DNA of 64,000 nucleotides from Streptomyces griseoluteus (GTDB lineage Bacteria; Actinomycetota; Actinomycetes; Streptomycetales; Streptomycetaceae), in NCBI GenBank assembly GCA_000717735.1, contig JOBE01000010.1:62001-126000 (forward strand), given 5' to 3'. The notes under the pieces were generated by a model that saw only the letters and a list, made by a program, of their open reading frames with translations, did not search any database and had not been told where the DNA came from. Numbering within the stretch: position 1 is the stretch's first letter; each line of letters starts with the position of its first letter. The translations under genes and the position numbers were made by a program. Positions 1-7,822 of the stretch are shown in pieces.

Positions 1-2020
1 GGGTGTCGAGCAGTACGCCGTTGAGCACGCCGAGCGCGGCGACGGCGACGAGCATCAGCGTGAGGATCGCGGACAGCGAGTTGAGCGTGACGACCATGTC
101 GCTGCCCCTGCCGAGCCCGCCGGCCTGGGCGGTGGCTCCCAGCGGCGCCAGGTCCTTGTTCAGCGCGTCGACGTAACCGGTGACATCGGTGCCCGACGCG
201 ACCGCGATGTGATGGCTCGTCTCCGTCAGGTCGGGATGCGCGCCCGCGAGGCTCTTGGCGTCGGTGAAGACCTGCATGCCGTCGTTACGAGGGTCGAGGA
301 CCTCGCCGACGATCCGGACCGTAACCGGCCGGTCCAGGCCGTTCACGGTGACGGTGTCGCCGATGCGGGTGCCGGTGGCGGCCAGGAAGGGGGTCGGGAC
401 CACGGCCTCGCCGGGCTTGTCGGTCCAGCGGCCCGAGACCATCGTGTAGCCGCCCCAGGAGGCGTCGCCGGTGAAGGCGATCACGTCGACGGTGCCGGTC
501 ACGCCGGACACGGTCGCCCGTACCGTCGCGGCGCTGTAATGCTTCGCGGTTCCGGCGCCGGCCTCGATGGCCGCGGCGACCGCGGCAGGATCGGCCCTGG
601 GCTTCTTCTGAGAGGCAGGGCTCTGAGGGCCGAAGTCCGGCATGGGCGCAGGCACAGTGACATCGGCGACGTCGTGGGCCTTGGCCTTCATCACCTCGCC
701 GAGCGAGGCCACCATCCCCACGGTGAATGTGACGGCGATGGTGCCGAACAGGACCGCCGTGCCCATGGCCAGCGCGCGGGCGGGCCGTGCGAAGGGCCGG
801 GCCAGGCCGAGCGCGACCGGCTGCGGCAACGGCAGCCGGCCGGCCAGGCGGGCCGCCCACCGGCCGCGCCTCATCGACGTGCCGCGCCCGACGGCGAGCG
901 CGTCGACCGTACGCAGCCGGCCGGCCCGCCAGGCACTCGCCCACGCTGTCGCTGCGACCAGGCCGAGCACCCCGCTGATCACCGCAGCGTCGACCCAGGG
1001 GGCGATGGTCAGGGAGGAGGAGCCATAGACCTCCTCGGTCTCGGCCAGTACAGGGACGGCGAGTAGGTGGCCGGCGAGGACACCGAGTGCCGTGCCGACC
1101 GCGGCCGGGATCAGCGCCTGGCCGACGTACGCCCGTACGACCTGGGCCGGGGTGAAGCCGATGGCCTTGAGGATGCCGATGCGGCGGGTCCCCGCGCCGA
1201 CGGCCGCCGCGACGATGTTGCCCACGATGAGCACCGACATGACCAGACCGAGGGCCCCGAACGCAATGAGGAACGGGACATAGAGGGCGGTGTCCCGCTC
1301 GGCGTTCTTCTTGACGGTGAGCCAGGACTGTTTGCCGACGGCCGCCCCCGTCGGAAGGTCTTTCGTAACGGCCTTGGCGCCCGCGGTGATCTGCCCGGCT
1401 GTTGCCGCGTCGGTGAAGCGGTAGAGCATCTGGTAGCCGCCGCTGCCCGGCGCAGTGAGCGCGGGCATCTGGGACGGCACCACCCACGCGTCGGCGGTCT
1501 GCGTCACCGACCGGGCCACCCCGACCACCGTCAGCGTCGGTCCGCCGGACAGACCGGGGAAGGTGAGCTTCATGCCCAGGGTCGGGATGAGCGAGGAGCC
1601 GGCGGACAACACGATCTCGCCGGAACGCGTGGGCCACCGCCCGTCGAGCAGCGCCACCTCGTCCACGTCCCGGCCGGGATCACCCCGCCCGACCACGGTC
1701 ATCGGCCACCCGGAGCCCGCCCCGTCCGACGTCGGGGCGACCGTCGCCGTACGGAACGGCCCTGCCGCACTGCTCACCCCTTCGGTGTCCGCAGACTCCG
1801 ACAGCCGCCCAGCGCTGACCTGGCCCGCGTCGAACTCGACGGACAGGTGCGCGCCGCGCTGCTCGGCGAAGGCGTCGGCGAAGGGCGCGCCAGAGACCAC
1901 GAGCAGCGATCCGCCGAGGACGGAGGCGGCCACGGCCATCATCGTGGCGAGCCCGATCACCAGCGTCTGCACGCGGCGCCGGCCCACCCCCGAGCGCACC
2001 ACCTTGCCGAGGGCGCTCAT
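1..2020 (-). CDS. ABC transporter permease, FtsX/MacB type (3' end outside window)
   Basis: Membrane permease of an export-type ABC transporter, read from ATG at 2020 for 673 codons to the window edge without a stop. The N-terminus starts MSALGKVVRSGVGRRRVQ followed by a hydrophobic helix (LVIGLATMMAVAASVLGGSLL). An extracytoplasmic domain follows, then a cluster of membrane helices (VPFLIAFGALGLVMSVLIVG and the next two), then a second module that repeats helix, periplasmic-like domain and helices. This is the duplicated FtsX layout of about 800-850 aa seen in actinobacteria. The start overlaps the stop of the ATPase gene by 4 bp (ATGA), so the two are translationally coupled. Substrate unknown; the divergent two-component system suggests export of an antimicrobial or envelope-stress molecule (inference). 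Only the last part, including the final helices, is missing. Confidence 0.9.
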   Translation of the reverse strand, partial: MSALGKVVRSGVGRRRVQTLVIGLATMMAVAASVLGGSLLVVSGAPFADAFAEQRGAHLSVEFDAGQVSAGRLSESADTEGVSSAAGPFRTATVAPTSDGAGSGWPMTVVGRGDPGRDVDEVALLDGRWPTRSGEIVLSAGSSLIPTLGMKLTFPGLSGGPTLTVVGVARSVTQTADAWVVPSQMPALTAPGSGGYQMLYRFTDAATAGQITAGAKAVTKDLPTGAAVGKQSWLTVKKNAERDTALYVPFLIAFGALGLVMSVLIVGNIVAAAVGAGTRRIGILKAIGFTPAQVVRAYVGQALIPAAVGTALGVLAGHLLAVPVLAETEEVYGSSSLTIAPWVDAAVISGVLGLVAATAWASAWRAGRLRTVDALAVGRGTSMRRGRWAARLAGRLPLPQPVALGLARPFARPARALAMGTAVLFGTIAVTFTVGMVASLGEVMKAKAHDVADVTVPAPMPDFGPQSPASQKKPRADPAAVAAAIEAGAGTAKHYSAATVRATVSGVTGTVDVIAFTGDASWGGYTMVSGRWTDKPGEAVVPTPFLAATGTRIGDTVTVNGLDRPVTVRIVGEVLDPRNDGMQVFTDAKSLAGAHPDLTETSHHIAVASGTDVTGYVDALNKDLAPLGATAQAGGLGRGSDMVVTLNSLSAILTLMLVAVAALGVLNGVLLDT

Positions 2021-2724
2021 CGGACGGCCTCGGGGGCGACGGCGGGCGACATGAGGTCCTCGGTGATCCGGCCGTCGGCGATCCTGACCGTACGGTTCGT
2101 GCAGGACCGGGCCAGAGCCAGGTCGTGGGTGACCACGACGATGGTCTGGCCCTCGGAGTTGAGGTCAGTGAGCAGCTTGCTGACGTCCTGTCCGGCGGCC
2201 GTGTCCAGGGCCCCGGTCGGCTCGTCGGCCAGGAGCAGCGGCGGCCGGTTCATCAGCGCCCGTGCCACCGCGACGCGCTGCCGTTCGCCGCCGGACAGCC
2301 GCCCCGGGTAGGCGCGGGCGTGCCGGTCGATGCCGAGGGTTTCCAGGAGCTGTGCCGCCCGGCGGTCCGCCTCGCCACGTGCCATGCCCGCGAGCCGTGC
2401 GGGCAGGACGACGTTGTCGGTGACGGTCAGGTCGTCGAGGAGGTTGAAGAACTGGAAGACCATGCCGATCTTCGACCGCCGGTAGCGGGCCGCTCCGGCC
2501 TCGCCGAGGCGGTCCACCCGCACGCCTTCCACGGTGACGGACCCCGCATCGGGCCGGTCCAGGCCCGCGACCAGATTGAGCAGCGTGGACTTACCGCTGC
2601 CGGAGGGGCCGAGGACCGCGACGGCCTCGCCGGGCCGCACGGTCAGCGACGCCTCGTGCAGGGCGGGCGGGCCGTCGTTGTAACGGCGGCTCACCTCGCG
2701 CAGTTCGATCACCGGCGTGGTCAT
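2017..2724 (-). CDS. ABC transporter ATP-binding protein, LolD/MacB family
   Basis: Cytoplasmic ATPase (235 aa) that powers the adjacent FtsX-type permease. Walker A GPSGSGKST is at residues 39-47, the Q-loop Gln at about 90 (GMVFQFFNLL), the signature LSGGERQRV at 142-150 and Walker B LLLADEPTG at 162-170, all intact. Length and the FFNLLDDLTVTDNV stretch are typical of the LolD/MacB subfamily. The ATG at 2724 has AAGGAG about 8 nt upstream. The 3' end overlaps the permease start by 4 bp, so the two genes form an operon transcribed away from the histidine kinase gene. The 224-bp divergent spacer holds a near-perfect palindrome (2872-2891). Confidence 0.95.
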   Translation of the reverse strand: MTTPVIELREVSRRYNDGPPALHEASLTVRPGEAVAVLGPSGSGKSTLLNLVAGLDRPDAGSVTVEGVRVDRLGEAGAARYRRSKIGMVFQFFNLLDDLTVTDNVVLPARLAGMARGEADRRAAQLLETLGIDRHARAYPGRLSGGERQRVAVARALMNRPPLLLADEPTGALDTAAGQDVSKLLTDLNSEGQTIVVVTHDLALARSCTNRTVRIADGRITEDLMSPAVAPEAVR

Positions 2725-2871
2725 GAACGGGCTCCTTCGATACGGGCATCAGATCGGGCATCTGACTCCCGGAACGCTAGGAGCGCGTCCCGCCGCCGCG
2801 CGTCACCCGTCCGGACCCTTTGCCGTACCGCATCGGGATCACTTGCCGGAACGTCATCCCTGCGATGTAGA

Positions 2872-2891
2872 CGCCTGGTGTACACCGGGCG
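2872..2891. promoter_or_regulatory. Near-perfect 20-bp palindrome in divergent promoter region
   Basis: CGCCTGGTGTACACCGGGCG is symmetrical except for one T:G pair, with the perfect core GGTGTACACC. It lies 148 bp from the ABC start and about 60 bp from the histidine kinase start. A position between a transporter operon and its presumed two-component regulator is typical of a response-regulator site. Binding is inferred, not shown. Confidence 0.4.
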
Positions 2892-2951
2892 CCGGGAACG
2901 GCCGCTGAGGCGGACTCCTGGGATTCCGGCGGCGGCGACAATGAACCGGTG

Positions 2952-4262
2952 ATGAACGTACGTACGATGCTGGAGCGGCTGCGGGCCGCGGTCCGCGAGG
3001 CGGTCCGCGACGCCAGACGCCCGACCGGTCCGCCGCTGCGGCTCAGCCGTCGCGCCTGGCAGTTCGACGTGCTGGTGGCGCTGACGCTCGGTATCGCCAC
3101 TGTCCACTACGGCATCGACAACACCGACGTCGTCGTGGTGCGGGAGATCGCACCCGGCGTGAACCACGTCATGCCGCGCCCGTCCGGCCCCGGAGGCATG
3201 GCCTTCATGGTGACCCTCGCGGTCATCGCCTCGGGCGCCCTGGCGCTGCGCCGCCGCTTCCCGCTCGCCGTGCTGTGCGTCGTGACGGCTGCGGTACTGG
3301 CGACACCGCAGAGCGTCATGCGGCTGACCTTCTACGCGTTTGTGATCGCCGTCTACAGCGCCGCAGTCCACAGCCCCTACCGGGTGGCGACCCTGGCGGC
3401 GCTGCCGGTGTCGGTCCTCCTGGTCGGCACCTCGGGGAACTCGGTGACACCGATCATCCCCAACGAGTACATCGCCCTGCTGATCCTGGTCCCGATGGCA
3501 GGCGCCGCCCTCGGGCTGCGCACCTGGAAACTCCGGACCGACGAGGGCCGCACCCGGCTCTCCGCCCTGGAACGCGAACAGGCCGAGGCGCTGCGCCGGG
3601 CGGTCGAGCACGAGCGCGCGAGGATCGCCCGCGAGTTGCACGACGTCGTCACGCACAACGTCAGCGTGATGGTCATCCAGGCGGGCGCCGCCCGCAAGAT
3701 CATGAAGACCTCCCCCGAGCAGGCCGGAGAGGCGCTGCTCGCCGTCGAGGCCGGCGGGCGTGCGGCCATGACCGAGCTGCGTCATGTGATGGGACTACTC
3801 ACCATGGCCGACGAGGGTGAGGGGACGGACGAAGATCCGGACGTGACCGGCACGGCCGCGGAGCTGGCTCCGCAGCCCGGCCTGGACCAGCTGGAATCGC
3901 TGGTCGGACGGGTCCGGGACGCCGGACTGACGGTCGGCGTGACCGTGACAGGACCACCTCGTCCCCTCCCCCCCGGCCTCGAACTCGCCGCCTACCGCGT
4001 GGTCCAGGAGGCGCTGACCAACACGGTGAAGCACGCGTCCGGCTCCACCGCCGCCGTCACCGTCGAATACGGTCCGGACCGGCTCCGGGTGGAAGTCACC
4101 GACACCGGTGGACACCCTGGTGCCGACGCGGCCGCCGGGAACGGCCGGGGCCTGATCGGCCTGCGCGAGCGCCTCGCCGTCTACGACGGAACCCTGCACG
4201 CCGGCCGGCGCCTGACCGGCGGGTACCGTGTGGAGGCGCTCATCCCCCTGGAGGCACCGTGA
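2952..4262 (+). CDS. Sensor histidine kinase, DesK/NarX-like (HisKA_3)
   Basis: Membrane histidine kinase of about 436 aa. Residues ~35-190 are hydrophobic with several membrane helices (FDVLVALTLGIATVHYGI, MAFMVTLAVIASGALAL, YIALLILVPMAGAALGL). A coiled region follows, then the HisKA_3 box ARIARELHDVVTHNVSVM with the phospho-accepting His at about 230. The HATPase domain has the N-box YRVVQEALTNTVKHA and glycine-rich DTGGHPG and NGRGLIGLRERL. ATG at 2952 is chosen; GTG at 2949 is in frame directly before it. Neither has a strong Shine-Dalgarno sequence. The stop overlaps the response regulator start (GTGA), so the pair is co-translated. It probably controls the divergent ABC exporter; the signal is unknown. 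Confidence 0.92.
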   Translation: MNVRTMLERLRAAVREAVRDARRPTGPPLRLSRRAWQFDVLVALTLGIATVHYGIDNTDVVVVREIAPGVNHVMPRPSGPGGMAFMVTLAVIASGALALRRRFPLAVLCVVTAAVLATPQSVMRLTFYAFVIAVYSAAVHSPYRVATLAALPVSVLLVGTSGNSVTPIIPNEYIALLILVPMAGAALGLRTWKLRTDEGRTRLSALEREQAEALRRAVEHERARIARELHDVVTHNVSVMVIQAGAARKIMKTSPEQAGEALLAVEAGGRAAMTELRHVMGLLTMADEGEGTDEDPDVTGTAAELAPQPGLDQLESLVGRVRDAGLTVGVTVTGPPRPLPPGLELAAYRVVQEALTNTVKHASGSTAAVTVEYGPDRLRVEVTDTGGHPGADAAAGNGRGLIGLRERLAVYDGTLHAGRRLTGGYRVEALIPLEAP

Positions 4263-4960
4263 CCGAGCAGCCGCCGCGTGTACTCCTGGCCGACGACCAG
4301 ACCCTGGTTCGTACCGGATTCCGGATGATCCTCGGCGCCGACGGCATCGACGTCGTCGCCGAGGCGACCAACGGGGCCGAAGCCGTCGAAGCGGTCCGCC
4401 GCACCCGGCCCGACGTGGTCCTGATGGACGTTCGGATGCCCGAGATGGACGGCCTGGAGGCCACCCGCCGCATCCTCACGGGCGCCCCCGACCAACCTCG
4501 CGTCATCATCCTGACCACGTTCGACCTCGACCGGTACGTCTACGCGGCACTGTCCGCCGGGGCCAGCGGCTTCCTCCTCAAGGACGTCACCCCCGAGCAT
4601 CTGACCGCGGCCGTCCGCACGGTCCGTACCGGCGACGCTCTCCTCGCGCCCGCCATCACCCGCCGCCTCGTTCAGCGGTTCACCCAGCGCGGCAGCGACA
4701 CCGCCGCCCTCCACCGCGACCTCGCCTCGCTCACCCCGCGCGAACTGGAGGTCCTCTCCCTGCTGGCTCGAGGACTGAGCAACGCCGAACTCGCCACCCG
4801 CCTCCACCTGGCCGAGGCGACCGTCAAGACGCACGTCGCCCGCATCCTCGCCAAGCTCGGACTCCGTGACCGTGTCCAGGCTGTCATCGTCGCCTACGAG
4901 ACAGGTCTGGTCAGCGTCGGCCCAGGCGAGGCCGCCCAGCAATCCACCGAGCAGACGTAG
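4259..4960 (+). CDS. Response regulator, NarL/FixJ family
   Basis: DNA-binding response regulator of 233 aa, partner of the preceding kinase. The receiver domain (1-~125) has the acidic pair (LLADDQ), the phosphorylation Asp at about residue 57 in VVLMDVRMPEMDG, and the conserved Lys in FLLKDVTPEHL. A LuxR-type helix-turn-helix is at ~163-225 (LTPRELEVLSLLARGLSNAE; ATVKTHVARILAKLGLRDR). The GTG start overlaps the kinase stop by 4 bp. Likely target: its own operon and the divergent ABC exporter, perhaps through the palindrome at 2872-2891 (inference). Confidence 0.95.
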   Translation: MTEQPPRVLLADDQTLVRTGFRMILGADGIDVVAEATNGAEAVEAVRRTRPDVVLMDVRMPEMDGLEATRRILTGAPDQPRVIILTTFDLDRYVYAALSAGASGFLLKDVTPEHLTAAVRTVRTGDALLAPAITRRLVQRFTQRGSDTAALHRDLASLTPRELEVLSLLARGLSNAELATRLHLAEATVKTHVARILAKLGLRDRVQAVIVAYETGLVSVGPGEAAQQSTEQT

Positions 4961-4974
4961 ACCGAAGCCGAAAC

Positions 4975-5181
4975 TTGGGATCAGCAGCCGGAACCTGCTG
5001 CTCGTCCCCCCCGACGGCCGCGGCGCAGGACCCCGCCGTCGCCGCCGCCCCCGAACGGACGGCGGCGACACCGGACCGCCCCTCCTACGACGTGTCACTG
5101 CGCGGCGACGCCGAAGGATCGCACTGAACCGGCCGCCAGACGGTCTCCTTCCGCAACGCCGCCCGCACTCCCCTGCGTTCG
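4975..5181 (+). pseudogene. Broken 5' part of the M1 metallopeptidase gene (in-frame TGA at 5125)
   Basis: This stretch is in the same frame as the M1 peptidase ORF and reads as its missing N-terminus. An Ala/Pro/Cys-rich segment is followed by PSYDVSLRGDAEGSH, a TGA at 5125-5127, then TGRQTVSFRNAARTPLRSVD running into the peptidase. In relatives as I recall them this is one continuous beta-domain strand with Trp (TGG) before TGR, so the TGA looks like a single-base TGG-to-TGA nonsense change. There is also no hydrophobic signal-peptide core: the frame runs back into the response regulator gene. Either the gene is decaying, with both a 5' truncation and a nonsense codon, or the base call is wrong. 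Confidence 0.55.
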
Positions 5182-6339
5182 GTGGACGTACGGCTATGGG
5201 GCAACGGCACCGACGGCTGCGGCGCCCCGGACAGCCCGTCCCCGGTCCGGGTGAGCGGGGTCACCGGAGGCACCGCGCGAGCGCTCACCGTCGGCTGCAC
5301 CGCGCTTCGGATCGACCTGCCCACGCCGCTGCCGTGCGGGGCGCGTGCGAGCGTCTCCTTCGACCTCGCGATCAACGTCCCCGACCGCGTCCACCGTTTC
5401 GGCAGGGACGGCGCGCACCGCTACCTCGGCAACGCACTGCCCCTGCTGTCCGTGCGCGACGCGGAGGGCGCGCACCTCGACCCGGACGTCGGCTTCGGCG
5501 AGAGCTTCCACACCCCGGCCGGTGACTTCCGGGTCGTCCTCGACCACCCGGACGCGCTGGTCGTGCCCGCGACGGGCATCACGACCCGGCACGCGGGCGC
5601 GCCCGGCCGCACGGTGAGCACCAGCGTCGCGCGCTGGGTGCGGGACTTCGCGTGGGCGGCGGGCCCCTTCCGGTCGAGGACGGCGACGACACCCGCCGGC
5701 ATCCGGTTGAACGCGTACTGGACCGCCTCCACGTCCCCCGAGGCCGTCGCCGTCGCCCTGAAGGACGCCGCCGGCTCGGTCGATGAGTTCGGTAAGCGGT
5801 TCGGGCGCTACCCGTACGGCGAACTCGACCTCGTCATGAGCGACACCCTCGACGACTTCGGCAGCATGGAGTTCCCCGGCCTCGTCCTGCTGTGGACCGA
5901 ACCGGAGGGGTCGGCCGTCGTCCACGAGGTCGCCCACCAGTGGTTCTACGGCATCGTGGGCAACGACCAGTTCGCCTCGCCCTGGCTGGACGAGTCCTTC
6001 GCCCAGTACGCGAACCAGCTGTACTACGGGGAGCCCACCGCCACCTGCTGGGAGGACCAGGGCGCGTGGCCCAGCGCCACGGCCGCCCTGACCCACTCCC
6101 TGGCCTACTACGCGGACGGTCACCGTTCGGAGTACGTCCGCGTCGTCTACATGCGCGGCGCCTGCGCCCTGCACGACCTGGAACGCGTCCTGGGCGGACC
6201 GGCGATGACGGCCATGCTGCGGGGTTGCGTACGCGACCACTGGCTGGGCGTCGCCACCACGGTGGACTTCACGCGCGCGGCGCAGGCGGCGACGGCGGAG
6301 GACCTCGGTCCGTTCTGGACGGAGCACAGGATCTTCTGA
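5182..6339 (+). CDS. M1-family zinc metallopeptidase (gluzincin), probably 5'-truncated
   Basis: Encodes 385 aa with the gluzincin zinc site intact: HEVAH at about residues 248-252, followed 18 residues later by the Glu of WLDESFAQYANQLYY. Upstream is the typical all-beta N-terminal domain (VRLWGNGTDGCG; GFGESFHTPAGDFRV; DYGIMEY-like DDFGSMEFPGLVLL). Family members are normally secreted or lipoprotein aminopeptidases of about 450-480 aa. Here the first GTG after the in-frame TGA (5125) is 5182, with no Shine-Dalgarno sequence, which would give a protein lacking its export signal and first strands. It is therefore probably a pseudogene, or a gene rescued only if the TGA is a sequencing error. 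It ends 33 bp from the convergent hydrolase gene. Confidence 0.7.
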   Translation: MDVRLWGNGTDGCGAPDSPSPVRVSGVTGGTARALTVGCTALRIDLPTPLPCGARASVSFDLAINVPDRVHRFGRDGAHRYLGNALPLLSVRDAEGAHLDPDVGFGESFHTPAGDFRVVLDHPDALVVPATGITTRHAGAPGRTVSTSVARWVRDFAWAAGPFRSRTATTPAGIRLNAYWTASTSPEAVAVALKDAAGSVDEFGKRFGRYPYGELDLVMSDTLDDFGSMEFPGLVLLWTEPEGSAVVHEVAHQWFYGIVGNDQFASPWLDESFAQYANQLYYGEPTATCWEDQGAWPSATAALTHSLAYYADGHRSEYVRVVYMRGACALHDLERVLGGPAMTAMLRGCVRDHWLGVATTVDFTRAAQAATAEDLGPFWTEHRIF

Positions 6340-6372
6340 GCGCGCGCGGGGCCCGTTGCCCGGTGTCAGTCG

Positions 6373-7605
6373 TCAGTCGTCGAGCGACTGGTAGACCGTG
6401 GTCCAGAAGTCGTGGAAGAGCCGCGCCGGGTCGGGGACGGACGTCCCGACCTGGGTGAGCAGGATGCCGGTGAGCCGGTTCTCGGGGTCGGCGTAGGTGG
6501 AGGTGCCGCTTCCGCCGTCCCAGCCGAACTGGCCGAGGGGCGCGTAGTCGCCGCGGTAGGTGCGCACCGCCATCCCGAAGCCCCAACCGCCGTGCTGGCC
6601 CTGGCCGAAGGAGATGTGGACGTTGTCGACGGCCATGGCGTGCCGGGCGGCCTGCTGCTCGGGCGCGAGGCGGTTGGTGGTCATGAGCTCGACGGCGGGC
6701 CGGGACAGGATCCGCTCGCCGCCGTGCGTTCCGTGGTTCAGCAGCATCCGGAAGTAGGCGTGGTAGTCGTCGACGGTGGAGACCAGCCCCCCGCCGCCAC
6801 CCTGGAACGCCGGAGGCGCGCTGTGCCGGCCCCCCTCTGCCTCGTCCCACACGTGGAACTCCCCGGTCTGCGGGTCGGGGGCGTAGAGGGGCGGCAGCCG
6901 GTCCATCTTGTCGGCGGGCACGTGGAATCCGGTGTCCTTCATGCCCAGCGGCTCGAAGACGCGCTCCCGCAGGAACGCCTCGAACGACTGGCCCGTGACC
7001 CTGGCGACGAGCACGCCGAGGAGGTCGTTGCTGAGGTGGTACTGCCAGCGCTCGCCGGGCTGGTGCATCAGCGGCAGCGCGCCCAGGCGGCGCATCCACT
7101 CGTCCGGCTCGGGCATCGGCGTGGGCAGATTGGGCGTGAGCCCCTGCTCGAAGACCGCGTTCATGATCGGAGTGCCGAGCGCCGTCATATCCATGCCGAG
7201 CCCGAACGTGGAGGTCAGCACGTCCCGCACGGTGATCGGCCGTCGCGCCGGCACGGTGTCGTCCAGCGGTCCGTCGACCCGCTTCAGCACCTGCCGGTCG
7301 GCGAGTTCGGGCAGCCAGGCGTCGACCGTGTCGTCGAGCCGCAGTCTGCACTCGTCGAGCAGGATCATCGCCGCCGAGACCGAGACCGGCTTGGAGGTCG
7401 ACGCCATCCGGAAGATGGTGTCGCGGCGCATCGGCGCTCCGCCGTCGTGACGCATCGTCCCCATCGCCTCGACGTGCGTCTCGTCGCCCCGGCCGATCAG
7501 GGCGACGACCCCCGGAATCTTCCCGGACGCGACGTACCGCTCCAGTACACCGCGCACCTTGCCCAGCCCCGCTTCGGAGAAGCCGCCGCTGTTCATTCCC
7601 GTCAT
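6373..7605 (-). CDS. Serine hydrolase, class C beta-lactamase/esterase fold
   Basis: Predicted beta-lactamase-related hydrolase, probably an esterase or D-amino-acid peptidase, of 410 aa. The catalytic SxxK motif is STSK within FRMASTSKPVSVSAAMIL. A Tyr-containing second motif lies in WQYHLSNDLLGVLV, and the C-terminal strand GGWGFGMAV and SGTSTYADPENRL match the fold. No signal peptide is evident, so it is likely cytosolic. ATG at 7605 is preferred because GGGGAGA lies just upstream; an in-frame ATG at 7638 has no such site. A strong promoter with a palindrome at the transcription start lies immediately upstream (7643-7679). Substrate unknown. Confidence 0.88.
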   Translation of the reverse strand: MTGMNSGGFSEAGLGKVRGVLERYVASGKIPGVVALIGRGDETHVEAMGTMRHDGGAPMRRDTIFRMASTSKPVSVSAAMILLDECRLRLDDTVDAWLPELADRQVLKRVDGPLDDTVPARRPITVRDVLTSTFGLGMDMTALGTPIMNAVFEQGLTPNLPTPMPEPDEWMRRLGALPLMHQPGERWQYHLSNDLLGVLVARVTGQSFEAFLRERVFEPLGMKDTGFHVPADKMDRLPPLYAPDPQTGEFHVWDEAEGGRHSAPPAFQGGGGGLVSTVDDYHAYFRMLLNHGTHGGERILSRPAVELMTTNRLAPEQQAARHAMAVDNVHISFGQGQHGGWGFGMAVRTYRGDYAPLGQFGWDGGSGTSTYADPENRLTGILLTQVGTSVPDPARLFHDFWTTVYQSLDD

Positions 7606-7642
7606 GAGTCTCCCCGTTCGCCGATGTTCGAGAACCACTGAA

Positions 7643-7679
7643 CGTCAGTGACGCTACATTGCGTTCATAGGTTCGTCAA
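7643..7679 (-). promoter_or_regulatory. Sigma-70-type promoter with overlapping palindrome
   Basis: On the minus strand TTGACG (7679-7674) is separated by 17 nt from TAGCGT (7656-7651), a good HrdB-type promoter reading into the serine hydrolase. The palindrome CGTCAGTGACG (7643-7653) overlaps the -10 box and expected start point, as a repressor operator would. Consensus match is visible; function is inferred. Confidence 0.55.
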
Positions 7680-7822
7680 TGACTAACGGGGCCAACTAAC
7701 CTGTCACTACTAGGAAATACAGCCGTCCGTTGCAATGAGAATGGAACTGAATGCAATGGACGATCAGGCTTGGGGTTGCAATGGACTTACACCGGAAGCC
7801 CCCCCCTGGGGCGGTCGCCCGG
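7680..7822. other. AT-richer spacer with three TGCAATG direct repeats
   Basis: This spacer is visibly lower in GC than its surroundings. It contains TGCAATG at 7731-7737, 7752-7758 and 7777-7783 (start spacings 21 and 25 bp). No ORF, tRNA or strong terminator was recognised. The repeats could be operator half-sites or chance. Confidence 0.3.
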
